Positions 43,690-53,039 are shown, counted from the first letter of the stretch. The stretch: DNA of 64,000 bases from BJGV01 sp003230615 (GCA_963663215.1 OY760140.1:1054001-1118000); one strand, 5' to 3'. The notes: generated by a model from the letters alone, not told the origin. Translations and numbers: made by a program.

Positions 43690-44067
43690 TTAAGCTGTTT
43701 TTGGCTTTTTAGCCCCATACTTGGAACGACTCTGCTTTCGATCTTTCACACCAGCAGTATCCAAACTACCTCGAACCGTGTGATAACGGACGCCTGGTAA
43801 ATCCTTAACACGACCTCCGCGAATTAATACTACAGAGTGCTCTTGCAGATTATGCCCTTCGCCTCCAATATAGCTGGATACTTCAAAACCATTAGTTAGA
43901 CGAACCCGTGCTACCTTACGTAGAGCCGAGTTTGGTTTTTTTGGTGTGGTGGTATAGACTCGGGTACAAACTCCTCTCTTCTGTGGGCTATTTCCCAGTG
44001 CAGGGACTTTGCTTTTTATAAGCCTCGCTAAGCGAGGCTTACGTACTAACTGATTAATTGTCGGCAT
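43690..44067 (-). CDS. rpsL: 30S ribosomal protein S12
   Basis: A 125-residue S12: MPTINQLVRKPR, CTRVYTTTPKKPNSALRKVARVRL and VLIRGGRVKDLPGVRYHTVRG. The Lys of TTPKKPNS and of GRVKDLPG, where streptomycin-resistance changes occur, are wild type. First gene of the supercluster, behind a good promoter and a palindrome. Betaproteobacteria usually have rpoC upstream; here pyrF is. Confidence 0.98.
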   Translation of the reverse strand: MPTINQLVRKPRLARLIKSKVPALGNSPQKRGVCTRVYTTTPKKPNSALRKVARVRLTNGFEVSSYIGGEGHNLQEHSVVLIRGGRVKDLPGVRYHTVRGSLDTAGVKDRKQSRSKYGAKKPKTA

Positions 44068-44080
44068 TACAGTTCCCTAA

Positions 44081-44106
44081 AAAACCAAGACGGCGATATC
44101 GCCGTC
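44081..44106 (-). promoter_or_regulatory. Perfect palindrome plus T-run in the rpsL leader (attenuator candidate)
   Basis: GACGGCGATATCGCCGTC (44106-44089) is an 18-base perfect palindrome followed, on the rpsL-coding strand, by TTGG and TTTTTT. It lies 22 bases upstream of rpsL, downstream of the promoter. GC-rich stem then T-run is terminator-like; a protein-binding operator is an alternative. Confidence 0.6.
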
Positions 44107-44189
44107 CATGTAAACATAAATTGTCACTGGTATGGTCCATTCCCTGCCCCACTTCGTATTATCCCAAAGAACGGCCAAAAAGACCACTG

Positions 44190-44218
44190 ATTTTATGGAG
44201 TTTATCGTACTATGTCAA
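44190..44218 (-). promoter_or_regulatory. Sigma-70 promoter of the str operon
   Basis: Minus strand: perfect TTGACA (44218-44213), 17-base spacer, TAAAAT (44195-44190; one mismatch to consensus). It is about 120-150 bases upstream of rpsL. The best promoter match in the window. The rest of the 346-base gap to pyrF shows no gene. Confidence 0.8.
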
Positions 44219-44413
44219 GCTTAAGTCGGCCTTTTGATCCGATACAATGAATATCCGTTTCAATACACGACGCAACCAACAAAACACCACTTTCGATAAG
44301 TAACATGCGTAATTTTTGATAACACCTCAGCGATATTACAACTGATCTGTCATGGCAGTATTTTCATACTTATGTCATAGCCTAGACCAAACTAAACACC
44401 AATCTAAAGTAAA

Positions 44414-45103
44414 TTACGTTTCAAGTTCATTGTTCAAACGCTGCAGCATTGCCAACGGATCTTTTGACTGTGAAATGGGCCTACCTATCACTAGATAATT
44501 TGCACCATTTTGTATTGCCTTGCGCGGCGTTGCTATCCGCATTTGGTCATCTACAGAAGAGTCAACAGGACGAATCCCCGGTATGACTAAACAAAAATTA
44601 TTGCCCATCATTTGTCTAAGTCCTGTAGCCTCTAACGCAGAACATACTACTCCATCCAACCCACAATCACACGCTAGCCACGCTAATTTCTGCACCACAC
44701 TCTTAGGCTCTCTGTTTAAGCCAATGCTATCCAGATCATTAGGCCCCATGCTGGTAAGCAGGGTCACAGCGACAAGTTTACTCGTTCCCGGCGGCAATGC
44801 ATCCCTTGCTGCAGCAAGCATTTTAATTCCACCTAGCGCATGAACATTCATCATCCATACGCCCAAACTAGCTGCTACTTTACATGCATTTGCCACGGTA
44901 CTTGGAATGTCATGAAATTTCAAATCAAGGAAAACCTCAAAACCTTTATCTATAAGTCTCTCGACCAACTGTGGCCCAGCAGCGGTAAAAAGTTCTTTGC
45001 CTACTTTCACCCGACACAATTTTGGATCAAGCTTATCTACAAGGAATAACGCCTGTCCCATACTCGAAAAATCAAGCGCAACTATGATACGAGGATCGCT
45101 CAT
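44414..45103 (-). CDS. pyrF: Orotidine 5'-phosphate decarboxylase
   Basis: A 229-residue TIM-barrel enzyme making UMP. Catalytic DLKFHDIPSTV has D60, K62 and D65; VKVGKELFTAAGP and CLVIPGIRPV are phosphate- and base-contact regions. It lies 105 bases after lapA on the same strand. In E. coli lapA-lapB-pyrF is the order; lapB is missing here. Confidence 0.97.
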   Translation of the reverse strand: MSDPRIIVALDFSSMGQALFLVDKLDPKLCRVKVGKELFTAAGPQLVERLIDKGFEVFLDLKFHDIPSTVANACKVAASLGVWMMNVHALGGIKMLAAARDALPPGTSKLVAVTLLTSMGPNDLDSIGLNREPKSVVQKLAWLACDCGLDGVVCSALEATGLRQMMGNNFCLVIPGIRPVDSSVDDQMRIATPRKAIQNGANYLVIGRPISQSKDPLAMLQRLNNELET

Positions 45104-45208
45104 ACGGTCATTTTCAATTATTCAATCGACTCAAATCGAGCAATAAACTAGCTTAATTAAATACAGTGTACAGATTATATGGGATTTAATATCCAATACT
45201 TTCTGTTT

Positions 45209-45466
45209 TTATTTATGCTCATTTATAACCGAGTAATTTTTCTTGAGCGTAATAATTTCACGCCTCTGTTTAAAAAGCTTACCTAAACAAGACAAAACAC
45301 CAATTACTACACCAAAAGCAAGGAAAAGCAACAGCACTAATATCAGTGGCGCCTGCCATTCATAGTTGAAATAATATCGAAGCACTATTGTTTCCGTGTT
45401 TTTGGTAGCAAAGCTAAGTAAAAACAGAAATAAAACAGCCCAGAAGAGCCTTATCAGATAACGCAT
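45209..45466 (-). CDS. lapA: LapA family membrane protein (DUF1049)
   Basis: An 85-residue protein with two membrane helices (residues about 5-20 and 40-64) and a charged C-terminal coiled stretch (KQRREIITLKKNYSV). NTETIVLRYYFNYEWQAPLILVLLLFLAFGVVIGV is typical of LapA/YciS. In enterics LapA joins LapB in regulating LPS synthesis. Placed downstream of ihfB. Confidence 0.85.
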   Translation of the reverse strand: MRYLIRLFWAVLFLFLLSFATKNTETIVLRYYFNYEWQAPLILVLLLFLAFGVVIGVLSCLGKLFKQRREIITLKKNYSVINEHK

Positions 45467-45602
45467 AATCCTTAATCCAGTAACTTATTTTTCGCTTTAT
45501 TGTTGAATGACATGATTTAATGAAGCTCCGTCCAATTTACTATATTTTGTATATTAGAAAGATTTCTACCGTCAGATTTGACAAAATTAGCACAACAAAA
45601 AA

Positions 45603-45636
45603 TAAAAAAGGCGGCATGATCTAATGATCTGCCGCC
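45603..45636 (-). terminator. Intrinsic terminator after ihfB
   Basis: On the minus strand GGCGGCA (45636-45630) pairs with TGCCGCC (45616-45610), extended by inner GATC pairing, followed by a TTTTTT run (45609-45604). It lies 32 bases after the ihfB stop and would separate ihfB from lapA. Confidence 0.85.
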
Positions 45637-45667
45637 ACTGTGTTTATCTAATTTGCTACAATCTTCT

Positions 45668-45952
45668 TTAGTTCTTATGATCGACTCGCTCGCACATTTC
45701 CTTGCCAGCTTTAAAATGGGGCACATACTTCTCTGCTACACTCACTTTTTCTCCAGATTTCGGATTACGCCCTATACGTGGCGGGCGGTAGTTTAAATCA
45801 AAGCTTCCAAATCCGCGAATCTCGATACGCCTCCCTTGCGACAAGCTTGCCGCCATGGCATCAAGTATCATCTTAACCGCAAGCTCAGCATCCTTCACCA
45901 CCAACTGCGGATAGCGAGCTGCGAGATTGCAGATCAATTCTGACTTAGTCAT
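45668..45952 (-). CDS. ihfB: Integration host factor beta subunit
   Basis: A 94-residue DNA-bending protein of the HU/IHF family. RRIEIRGFGSFDLNYRPPRIGRNPKSGEKVSV contains the beta-arm with the intercalating Pro. MTKSELICNLAARYPQL is IhfB-like. Works with IhfA. Follows rpsA by 11 bases, as in E. coli. Confidence 0.95.
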   Translation of the reverse strand: MTKSELICNLAARYPQLVVKDAELAVKMILDAMAASLSQGRRIEIRGFGSFDLNYRPPRIGRNPKSGEKVSVAEKYVPHFKAGKEMCERVDHKN

Positions 45953-45963
45953 ATAGTTATCCC

Positions 45964-47682
45964 TTATTCTTCGGTATTCTTGGTATCCATCTTAGCCCTG
46001 AGTAAAGCACCTAAACTAGTGGTCCCAGCATTAGTAGGGCCATCAATTGCTACCTTTTTCATTGCATCGGATTCTTCTGCTAAATCTTTAGCCTTTATGG
46101 AAAGGTTGATACCTCGGTTCTTGCGATCAATGTTGATAATCATCACTTCAACCGTATCTCCCTCCTTCATGTGAGCGCGAATATCCTCAACTCGGTCACG
46201 CGATATCTCAGACGCCCGTAGATATCCCTCTACATCATTTTCCAATGCAATTACAGAACCCTTGGCATCGATAGATCTGACTGTGCCTTTAACGACACTA
46301 TTCTTGTCGTTCACCGATACAAAGCTATTAAATGGATCGCCTTCTATCTGCTTAATGCCCAATGAAATACGTTCACGTTCGACGTCGATAGATAACACTA
46401 TTGCCTCTATTTCATCACCCTTCTTGTAATTACGCACAGCGGCTTCACCCGACTGGCTCCACGAAAGATCAGACAAATGTACCAATCCATCTATACCACC
46501 TTGCAATCCAATAAACACTCCAAAATCTGTAATAGATTTGATTTGTCCGCGTACCCTATCATTTTTCTTATGATTTACAGCAAAATCATCCCAAGGATTA
46601 GACTTGCACTGCTTCATACCAAGTGAAATACGACGACGCTCTTCATCTATTTCCAAAATCATTACTTCCACCTCGTCACCCAGCTGCACCATCTTTGCGG
46701 GATACACATTCTTGTTAGTCCAGTCCATCTCAGACACGTGCACCAGCCCTTCAATGCCCTGTTCAATTTCAACAAATGCGCCATAATCAGTCAGGTTGCT
46801 CACCTTACCAAACAGACGGGTGCTCTGCGGGTAACGCCGGGAGAGCCCTACCCACGGATCCTCGTTTAATTGTTTCATGCCTAATGAAATACGGTTCTTT
46901 TCCTGATCAAATTTGAGCACTTTAGCTGTGACTTCGTCACCGACACTGATCATCTCAGAAGGATGCTTTACTCGCCGCCAAGCAAGATCTGTGATATGTA
47001 GTAGGCCATCTATACCACCTAAGTCTACGAACGCGCCATAATCAGTAATATTCTTGACGATTCCTTTGACCACTGATCCCTCTTGCAGGTTTGCTAGTAA
47101 CGATTGTCGATCTGCACCTTGACTTGCTTCTAATACAGCACGACGAGAAACCACCACGTTGTTACGTTTGCGGTCAAGCTTGATGACCTTAAACTCCATC
47201 TCCTTGTTTTCATACGGCGTGGTGTCCTTGACCGGACGAATATCTACCAGTGAACCGGGCAAAAAAGCTCGAATGCCGTTAATCATTGCGGTCAAACCGC
47301 CTTTAACCTTGCCGCTCACCATGCCACACACAATAGCACCACTTTCCATGGCCGCCTCTAAATCGTGCCATGCCGTTAAACGTTTGGCTTTGTCACGTGA
47401 CAAACGGGTTTCACCATGACCATCCTCAAGAGCCTCAATAGCAACACTGACAAAATCTCCTGGCTTAACCTCGATTTCGCCCTTGTCATCCTTAAATTCT
47501 TCAACTGGAATAAAGCTTTCAGATTTTAGGCCTGCATTTACTACAACGATATTGAAGTCAACTCGGACAACCTCTGCAGTTATCAGTTCACCAATGCGCA
47601 TTTCCTGACGTGAGAGGCTTTCCTCAAATAGTGTCGCAAAACTTTCAGATGGATCATCAGTTACAGGAGAAGCAGCAATCAT
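45964..47682 (-). CDS. rpsA: 30S ribosomal protein S1
   Basis: A 572-residue S1 with six S1 (OB) repeats, recognisable by repeated DYGAFVDLGGIDGLLHI/DFGVFIGLQGGIDGLVHL motifs. It binds mRNA leaders during initiation. A reading to 47715 begins at TTG; ATG 47682 with AGGTTC upstream better fits the family. Between cmk and ihfB. Confidence 0.96.
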   Translation of the reverse strand: MIAASPVTDDPSESFATLFEESLSRQEMRIGELITAEVVRVDFNIVVVNAGLKSESFIPVEEFKDDKGEIEVKPGDFVSVAIEALEDGHGETRLSRDKAKRLTAWHDLEAAMESGAIVCGMVSGKVKGGLTAMINGIRAFLPGSLVDIRPVKDTTPYENKEMEFKVIKLDRKRNNVVVSRRAVLEASQGADRQSLLANLQEGSVVKGIVKNITDYGAFVDLGGIDGLLHITDLAWRRVKHPSEMISVGDEVTAKVLKFDQEKNRISLGMKQLNEDPWVGLSRRYPQSTRLFGKVSNLTDYGAFVEIEQGIEGLVHVSEMDWTNKNVYPAKMVQLGDEVEVMILEIDEERRRISLGMKQCKSNPWDDFAVNHKKNDRVRGQIKSITDFGVFIGLQGGIDGLVHLSDLSWSQSGEAAVRNYKKGDEIEAIVLSIDVERERISLGIKQIEGDPFNSFVSVNDKNSVVKGTVRSIDAKGSVIALENDVEGYLRASEISRDRVEDIRAHMKEGDTVEVMIINIDRKNRGINLSIKAKDLAEESDAMKKVAIDGPTNAGTTSLGALLRAKMDTKNTEE

Positions 47683-47768
47683 TGTAAGAACCTGTTTATA
47701 ATCCCGTCCAGACAAACATCTGACGAGTCTAGTAAGTTAATAAAGTACTCGAACGCTAAACTTAGCCT

Positions 47769-47790
47769 CTCCCTTCTTGGCCGAAGGGAG
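47769..47790. other. Hairpin in the cmk-rpsA gap
   Basis: CTCCCTTC (47769-47776), loop TTGGCC, GAAGGGAG (47783-47790): 8-base perfect stem, about 87 bases upstream of rpsA, without a T-run. It may be part of an rpsA leader structure or an RNA-processing site. Confidence 0.45.
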
Positions 47791-47817
47791 CCACATGATA
47801 ACAGTTAATTATTTATA

Positions 47818-48495
47818 TCAGACATTTTTAGTACAAGTTTCAGCGTACTGTCTTAGTATCTGATTTACAACTTCAGTAATATTCAACAAGGTTGTATCAA
47901 TAGAACTTGAATCTGCGTCCTGTTTTAAGGGCGCCACGCTACGACCAATATCGCGCGCATCGCGCTCCCTGATATCTTGTAGAATTGTAGTAATCTTAAC
48001 ATCTACCCCTTTTACCATCAACTGTTTATAACGACGTTGCGCGCGCGTTTCTGTATTAGCGACAAGAAATACCTTGAGAGTCGCGTCAGGAAACACCACA
48101 GAACACATATCACGGCCATCAGCCACTAGTCCAGGATTGCGGCGAAATGCACGCTGACGGCCTAGAAGTGCCTTTCTAACTTGCGAATGTGCAGCAACCC
48201 TAGAAGCACCATTACCGCATGTCTCACTGCGAACTATATCGGTAACATCTTCACTCCCTAGTTGAATTTCTGTACCCTCAAAAGTGACATCAAGGTGTTC
48301 AGTTATGTTAGCTAATGCTTCTTCATCAGCTAAATCAACCCCCGTTCGTGATGCTACCAGTGCTACTAAGCGATAAAGCGTACCACTATCGAGATAATGA
48401 AACCCTAAACTTTCTGAAACACGTCGTGCAACTGTGCCTTTACCAGAAGCAGACGGGCCATCAATCGCTATTACTGGAATATTATTATTACCCAT
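47818..48495 (-). CDS. cmk: Cytidylate kinase
   Basis: A 225-residue kinase converting CMP/dCMP to diphosphates. P-loop GPSASGKGTVARRV, LDSGTLYRLVALVA (CMP-binding) and LVADGRDMCSVVFPDA are intact. ATG 48495 preferred over TTG 48501. Between aroA and rpsA. Confidence 0.96.
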   Translation of the reverse strand: MGNNNIPVIAIDGPSASGKGTVARRVSESLGFHYLDSGTLYRLVALVASRTGVDLADEEALANITEHLDVTFEGTEIQLGSEDVTDIVRSETCGNGASRVAAHSQVRKALLGRQRAFRRNPGLVADGRDMCSVVFPDATLKVFLVANTETRAQRRYKQLMVKGVDVKITTILQDIRERDARDIGRSVAPLKQDADSSSIDTTLLNITEVVNQILRQYAETCTKNV

Positions 48496-48542
48496 GAACA
48501 ACCATAATGGCTCAATTACTTATATAGAAAGATTATACTTAT

Positions 48543-49835
48543 TCAGGACCTAACTATTTCTGCAAACCTTTTAAAATAATCAGGAAAAGTTTTGGACACG
48601 CAGTCTGGATTATTGATACGTACCGAAACGCCTAATGACACTAATGAAAAACACATGGCCATTCGGTGATCATCGTAAGTATTGATTGCCATATGTGGAA
48701 TAAGGTTTACACCAAGTGGCGGTATAATGCGCAGAAAATCCAACCCTTCATCTACCTCTGCTCCTAATTTACGTAACTCCTTCGCCATTGCCGTAAGGCG
48801 ATCGGTTTCCTTAACTCTCCAACTTGCAATATTGGTAAGTGTAGTCACACCATCAGCAAACAAAGCAACTACTGCAAGTGTCATAGTAGCATCGGGAATA
48901 TGATTACAGTCAATATTAATTGCCTCGAGATGTCCAGACAGCGGTGCGCTTACTTCAATCCAGTTATCCCCTTGTGAAATTTGTGCTCCCATTTTCTCCA
49001 ACACCTCAATAAAACGAACATCCCCCTGAAAGCTACCACGGCCTATACCTTCGACTCGGACTGGACCACCGCCAATTGCACCAGCAGCAAGAAAATAAGA
49101 TGCTGAAGATGCATCACCTTCGACAAAAACTTCACCGGGACTGTAATAGTGTTGGCTTTCGCGTAGCGTGAAGTGTCGCCACCCATCCTGCTCGATTTGC
49201 ACTCCAAAACGTACCATCAGACCTAGTGTTAGTTCGACGTATGGTCGCGAAATTAGCGTCCCAATCACTTCAATGGTCAGTGTTTCCCCTATCAAGGGTG
49301 AGGCAATTAGTAAACTGGTCAGATACTGGCTGGAAATATCACCTCTCACCACCACTGGACTCGCATGAATATTGGCAGCCTTTATTTCCAGCGGTGGAAA
49401 ACCCTGGTTACCAAGATAGATGATATCTGCACCAAGCTGTCTAAGTGTATCTACCAGATCTCTAATTGGACGCTGATGCATACGCGGCGCCCCAAAAAGC
49501 CTATAATGCCCCTGTACCAAAGCCAACACAGCCGTTAAAGGACGAAAAGCCGTTCCGGCATTACCCAGAAACAAATCTACCTCATTTATTGGGAACTGCC
49601 CACCTATACCCTGCACACGATAATCATTATCACCAGTTTGGATGATAGACACTCCAAGCGCTCTGAGCGCATCAAGCATACATGCCGTATCATCGGAGAT
49701 CAGAAGATCGCGCACATGAGTAATACCATGCGCCAATGCAGCAAGTAGCAAAATACGGTTAGAAATACTCTTCGAGCCTGGTAGCCTCACCACGCCCTGC
49801 GCTGTCCTAACTGCAGGGAGATCAAGAAATTTCAC
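48543..49835 (-). CDS. aroA: 3-phosphoshikimate 1-carboxyvinyltransferase (EPSP synthase)
   Basis: A 430-residue shikimate-pathway enzyme. LPGSKSISNRILLLAALA and LFLGNAGTAFRPLTAVLAL are the PEP/shikimate sites; RVKETDRLTAMAKELRKLGAEV and YDDHRMAMCFSL are the later motifs. Gly in GNAGTAFRP indicates a glyphosate-sensitive class I type by family knowledge. aroA-cmk-rpsA-ihfB is the conserved order. Confidence 0.97.
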   Translation of the reverse strand: MKFLDLPAVRTAQGVVRLPGSKSISNRILLLAALAHGITHVRDLLISDDTACMLDALRALGVSIIQTGDNDYRVQGIGGQFPINEVDLFLGNAGTAFRPLTAVLALVQGHYRLFGAPRMHQRPIRDLVDTLRQLGADIIYLGNQGFPPLEIKAANIHASPVVVRGDISSQYLTSLLIASPLIGETLTIEVIGTLISRPYVELTLGLMVRFGVQIEQDGWRHFTLRESQHYYSPGEVFVEGDASSASYFLAAGAIGGGPVRVEGIGRGSFQGDVRFIEVLEKMGAQISQGDNWIEVSAPLSGHLEAINIDCNHIPDATMTLAVVALFADGVTTLTNIASWRVKETDRLTAMAKELRKLGAEVDEGLDFLRIIPPLGVNLIPHMAINTYDDHRMAMCFSLVSLGVSVRINNPDCVSKTFPDYFKRFAEIVRS

Positions 49836-49904
49836 AACGCACCTTAGAATTGATCCTCACAAATAAATCTCCTGTCACCTTGAGATTCTACGTGTGGACA
49901 ATTA

Positions 49905-51293
49905 TCAGAGATTTCCTTTTGAGACACGGTGTAATACATAGGAGGAGCCGCTCTTTGTTTCTAATGTTGCCGTATCGCCGTCTGCGTTGACTATAAAAGT
50001 AGTCGGATCGTTGTCAGAAAAACCTGCGCATCCATTCGTGTTATATGTGAACCCTTTTAGGTTCAATTTTTTTGTAGTGGCATCGTATACATAAGAAGAA
50101 AATTCGATCCCCGGATCGCCACAGCTTTCGTGATCTACACGGTCCAAATCTCCTATCGGATCAACCATAAAGTACTTACCGTTAGTAAAAAATAGAACAG
50201 TTTGAGTCTTGATTGCAGTCTTATCAAATGCCCAAGCTCCTACAATTCCAGAGGCAATATTTTCCATTTTAGAAAAACGAACCTCCTTAACCATCGTCTT
50301 ATTTTTCTCCTTTGAAGAACTTAGTTTAAGAGGTTTGGCAATGTGAAATAATTCACCAAAGAGACTACTCTGCTCTCTCTTCCTCGGTACCACTACAATA
50401 TCCGTTGTAATCAATTCAAAACCATCTGTATAAATTCTCCAGTTTGGCGGTAAATGTGATAACCCAGCCTGAAGATTAGTATCAATCGTTGCTGCGCCTG
50501 CAATCTTAAATCCTCTTGTATCAAACTCGAGGACACTCACTTCACCGTATTCCACGCCAGCCTTACTAACCAGCTTACTCCCACATACTTGATTAATATC
50601 ACAGGAATTATCTGCCACAGCTTCACCAAACAAATACTCACCTGCATTAGCAACCGACGTACGAATTACAGTAGCTGTTGCATCATCGTGCTTGACCCAA
50701 ACATCGGTACTAAGCAAACCAATAGCCTTAGAAAGAAAGTGAACATTCGCTTCCGCTGCAGTCTTGACCTCCCCAGCAATACCTCCTGCCTGCCTTACAC
50801 TTTGCAGTGCAGATGCGGATACGAATGCAGTTGGATCGCTGTCAAGATTGATTGAAGCGCTAACAACATCAGCAGCTTTAGCTGGAATGGAAATACCGTT
50901 CCCAGGATCGTTGTCCGAATCTAGGGACTGTATCAAAACAAGCATGTTTTGTAACCGAGTGCTGCTACCCCCAGCCAAGTCTATCGGTGTCACTATTGCA
51001 GTTGCTTTCACTTTCCCGAGAATCAAGCTGCCAAGCTTGAATTCAACCATATCTCCATTATTATATTTGTAAATACCATTCTCATCTGTAATACCTGCCA
51101 TCTTAGAAGAGGTAGAATAAGCTACACCACTGACCCCCGTATCAATCAATTTCCCTGTTGTCGGACCTGTTGCAGATTTACCACCACCTAAAAATTCGTT
51201 GCCACCATTGCAAGCAATAAGACCCATAGCAAATGCTACCAACATCAACCATACCCAACAATGGGCCACTCTATACTTCTGGTCAAATTTCAT
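49905..51293 (-). CDS. Large lipoprotein of unknown function
   Basis: A 462-residue predicted lipoprotein: signal helix WVWLMLVAFAMGLIA then Cys28 of LIAC. A Gly-rich linker follows, then TGVSGVAYSTSSKMAGITDENGIYKYNNGDMVEFKLG, the 'TGVSG-Y-T-SG-T...G-F-Y..G' surface repeat seen in many proteobacterial lipoproteins. LVLIQSLDSDNDPGNGI follows. The last third (IVGAWAFDKTAIKTQTVLFFTNGKYFMVD, CGDPGIEFSSYVYD, CAGFSD) looks like a separate beta-barrel-like, lipocalin-type domain with cysteines. Stands alone; its function is not known. Confidence 0.8.
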   Translation of the reverse strand: MKFDQKYRVAHCWVWLMLVAFAMGLIACNGGNEFLGGGKSATGPTTGKLIDTGVSGVAYSTSSKMAGITDENGIYKYNNGDMVEFKLGSLILGKVKATAIVTPIDLAGGSSTRLQNMLVLIQSLDSDNDPGNGISIPAKAADVVSASINLDSDPTAFVSASALQSVRQAGGIAGEVKTAAEANVHFLSKAIGLLSTDVWVKHDDATATVIRTSVANAGEYLFGEAVADNSCDINQVCGSKLVSKAGVEYGEVSVLEFDTRGFKIAGAATIDTNLQAGLSHLPPNWRIYTDGFELITTDIVVVPRKREQSSLFGELFHIAKPLKLSSSKEKNKTMVKEVRFSKMENIASGIVGAWAFDKTAIKTQTVLFFTNGKYFMVDPIGDLDRVDHESCGDPGIEFSSYVYDATTKKLNLKGFTYNTNGCAGFSDNDPTTFIVNADGDTATLETKSGSSYVLHRVSKGNL

Positions 51294-51723
51294 TTAATAG
51301 ATTCCTACTTAATTTAATTGATTGTTTTTCGTTCTAACCTGTAACATCATAATTTTATCGTTATATAATCATGTGGTGAATGGCGAGCACGTAGGCAGAA
51401 AGCTTTTTATTATAACTAACCTTTTTCACCGCGTCTTGATCACCTAGTAACTCAAGTGCTATTTAACTAAGGGTAAATACCTTCTAAAATTACGCGACAC
51501 CTGATGCACCAATCCAAAATAACAATGGTAATTGTTTTACGTTATGAGGCAAACAACAAAGCAGCAGAAAAGCAGTTTTGTAAACGTGCTGTCCAGCTAT
51601 TACGTTATGTTAAGCCCCTGGAAAAATCAGGCAAATTATTGTTGTGTTGCCTGATTCTTGCGTACGTTAATTAAGCTCAACTCTCTTCGTAGAAATGTTT
51701 GATACTCAGGAACCCTTAATATA
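51294..51723. other. Geneless stretch with a hairpin upstream of epsC
   Basis: 430 bases with no credible gene. AATCAGGCAA (51625-51634) pairs with TTGCCTGATT (51647-51656), a 10-base perfect stem with a 12-base loop, 68 bases upstream of epsC. Read on the minus strand it is followed by TTTTT, so it could end minus-strand transcription. On the plus strand it would be in the epsC leader. Confidence 0.45.
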
Positions 51724-52674
51724 ATGTCAAAACACAGAAAATCGACCCCCTCCTCACTGAAGGGAGCACATTTGGAGATAGACGCAATCGTTGCCGACTT
51801 GCGCGCCTTGCGGGTAACAGCATTAGAAAACAGACAGAGACTTAAACGGCCTCCAAAGCTTCCCTCACGCAAGATCCTTGCAAATATTATTGACGGATTA
51901 GCCGCTGTACTGTTTCCAAATCGTTTAGGTTCCTCGGAATTCAACGACGAAGACATTGACCACTACGTTCAACAAACGTTGGATGAAACACTACGAAAAC
52001 TCCTAGTGCAAGTACTTCGTGAGTTAAATTATGTTTCTGGAGATGAAACCAGTAGTGACATAGTACACGAGCAAGCAACTACGATTATTCATGCTTTTTC
52101 AAAACGACTGCCAAACATACGAAACCTACTAGATACTGATATTTGTGCAGCCTACGAAGGAGATCCAGCTGCCCACAATGTGGATGAGGTACTTGTTTGT
52201 TACCCAGGGATTACTGCCATCATGTACTATCGACTTGCTCACGAGTTACATTGCTTAGGCACTCCACTAATCGCTCGTATGATTTCTGAAATCGCTCATT
52301 CGACTACAGGTATCGAAATCCATCCAGGCGCGCAGATTGGTAGTAGTTTTTTTATCGATCATGGTACTGGTGTAGTCATAGGTGAAACGACTATTATTGG
52401 CAAAAATGTACGGTTATACCAAGCTGTAACTCTAGGTGCAAAGAGTTTTCCAGTAGATGAAAATGGTGCGCTGGTGAAGAATATTGTACGGCATCCCATT
52501 GTTGAAGATGATGTTATTATCTATGCAAATGCCACCCTTTTGGGTCGTATTACCATTGGTCGCGGCTCAACTGTTGGTGGTAATGTTTGGCTCACGCGTA
52601 GCATTCCGCCTGGCAGCAGTATATCTCAGGCACAGATGCGTAATGAAACATTTGATGGTGACACAGGAATTTAA
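51724..52674 (+). CDS. epsC: Serine O-acetyltransferase, EpsC type
   Basis: A 316-residue enzyme making O-acetylserine for cysteine synthesis. A long helical N-terminal domain includes the SAT block LDTDICAAYEGDPAAHNVDEVLVCYPG. The left-handed beta-helix carries GIEIHPGAQIGSSFFIDHGTGVVIGETTIIGKNV with the catalytic Asp-His pair. Longer than enteric CysE, matching the EpsC group. ATG start; SD not obvious. Confidence 0.9.
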   Translation: MSKHRKSTPSSLKGAHLEIDAIVADLRALRVTALENRQRLKRPPKLPSRKILANIIDGLAAVLFPNRLGSSEFNDEDIDHYVQQTLDETLRKLLVQVLRELNYVSGDETSSDIVHEQATTIIHAFSKRLPNIRNLLDTDICAAYEGDPAAHNVDEVLVCYPGITAIMYYRLAHELHCLGTPLIARMISEIAHSTTGIEIHPGAQIGSSFFIDHGTGVVIGETTIIGKNVRLYQAVTLGAKSFPVDENGALVKNIVRHPIVEDDVIIYANATLLGRITIGRGSTVGGNVWLTRSIPPGSSISQAQMRNETFDGDTGI

Positions 52675-53039
52675 GGCAACAACTCAAGCTCTATTCTATC
52701 AATACTGTCGCTTTCGCTTGCATGGCTACACGTGGCAGTATTATCAGTACAAAATTATCTAAGGAACGAGTCTTGTACCCACTACTATTCGACTAGACTA
52801 TCGGTTAATGAACTCATTGAATGTCAAAAAACCACAGCAAAATAATTAACTAACGTTGGCACGGAACTATCTAGAAATAAGACACCTAGCATTTAACTAC
52901 TTTTGATACGGTCTCACCATCACCAGATTAAAATTACCATGAATGAAACACTTGATGTCATCTTTACCATAGATTAAAGAGAAAAGTTAAACCGCGTGAG
53001 AAGAGATAAAGTAGCAAATTGAGTAATGAAGTTGATTTT
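52675..53039. other. Geneless stretch after epsC
   Basis: About 365 bases, AT-rich, no motif-bearing frame, no clear terminator or tRNA. A start at TTG 53019 for the next gene is possible but ATG 53040 is preferred. Confidence 0.4.

Noticed and set aside
45517..45726. 69-codon minus-strand frame after ihfB
   Set aside because: Runs through the ihfB terminator hairpin and overlaps ihfB in another frame.
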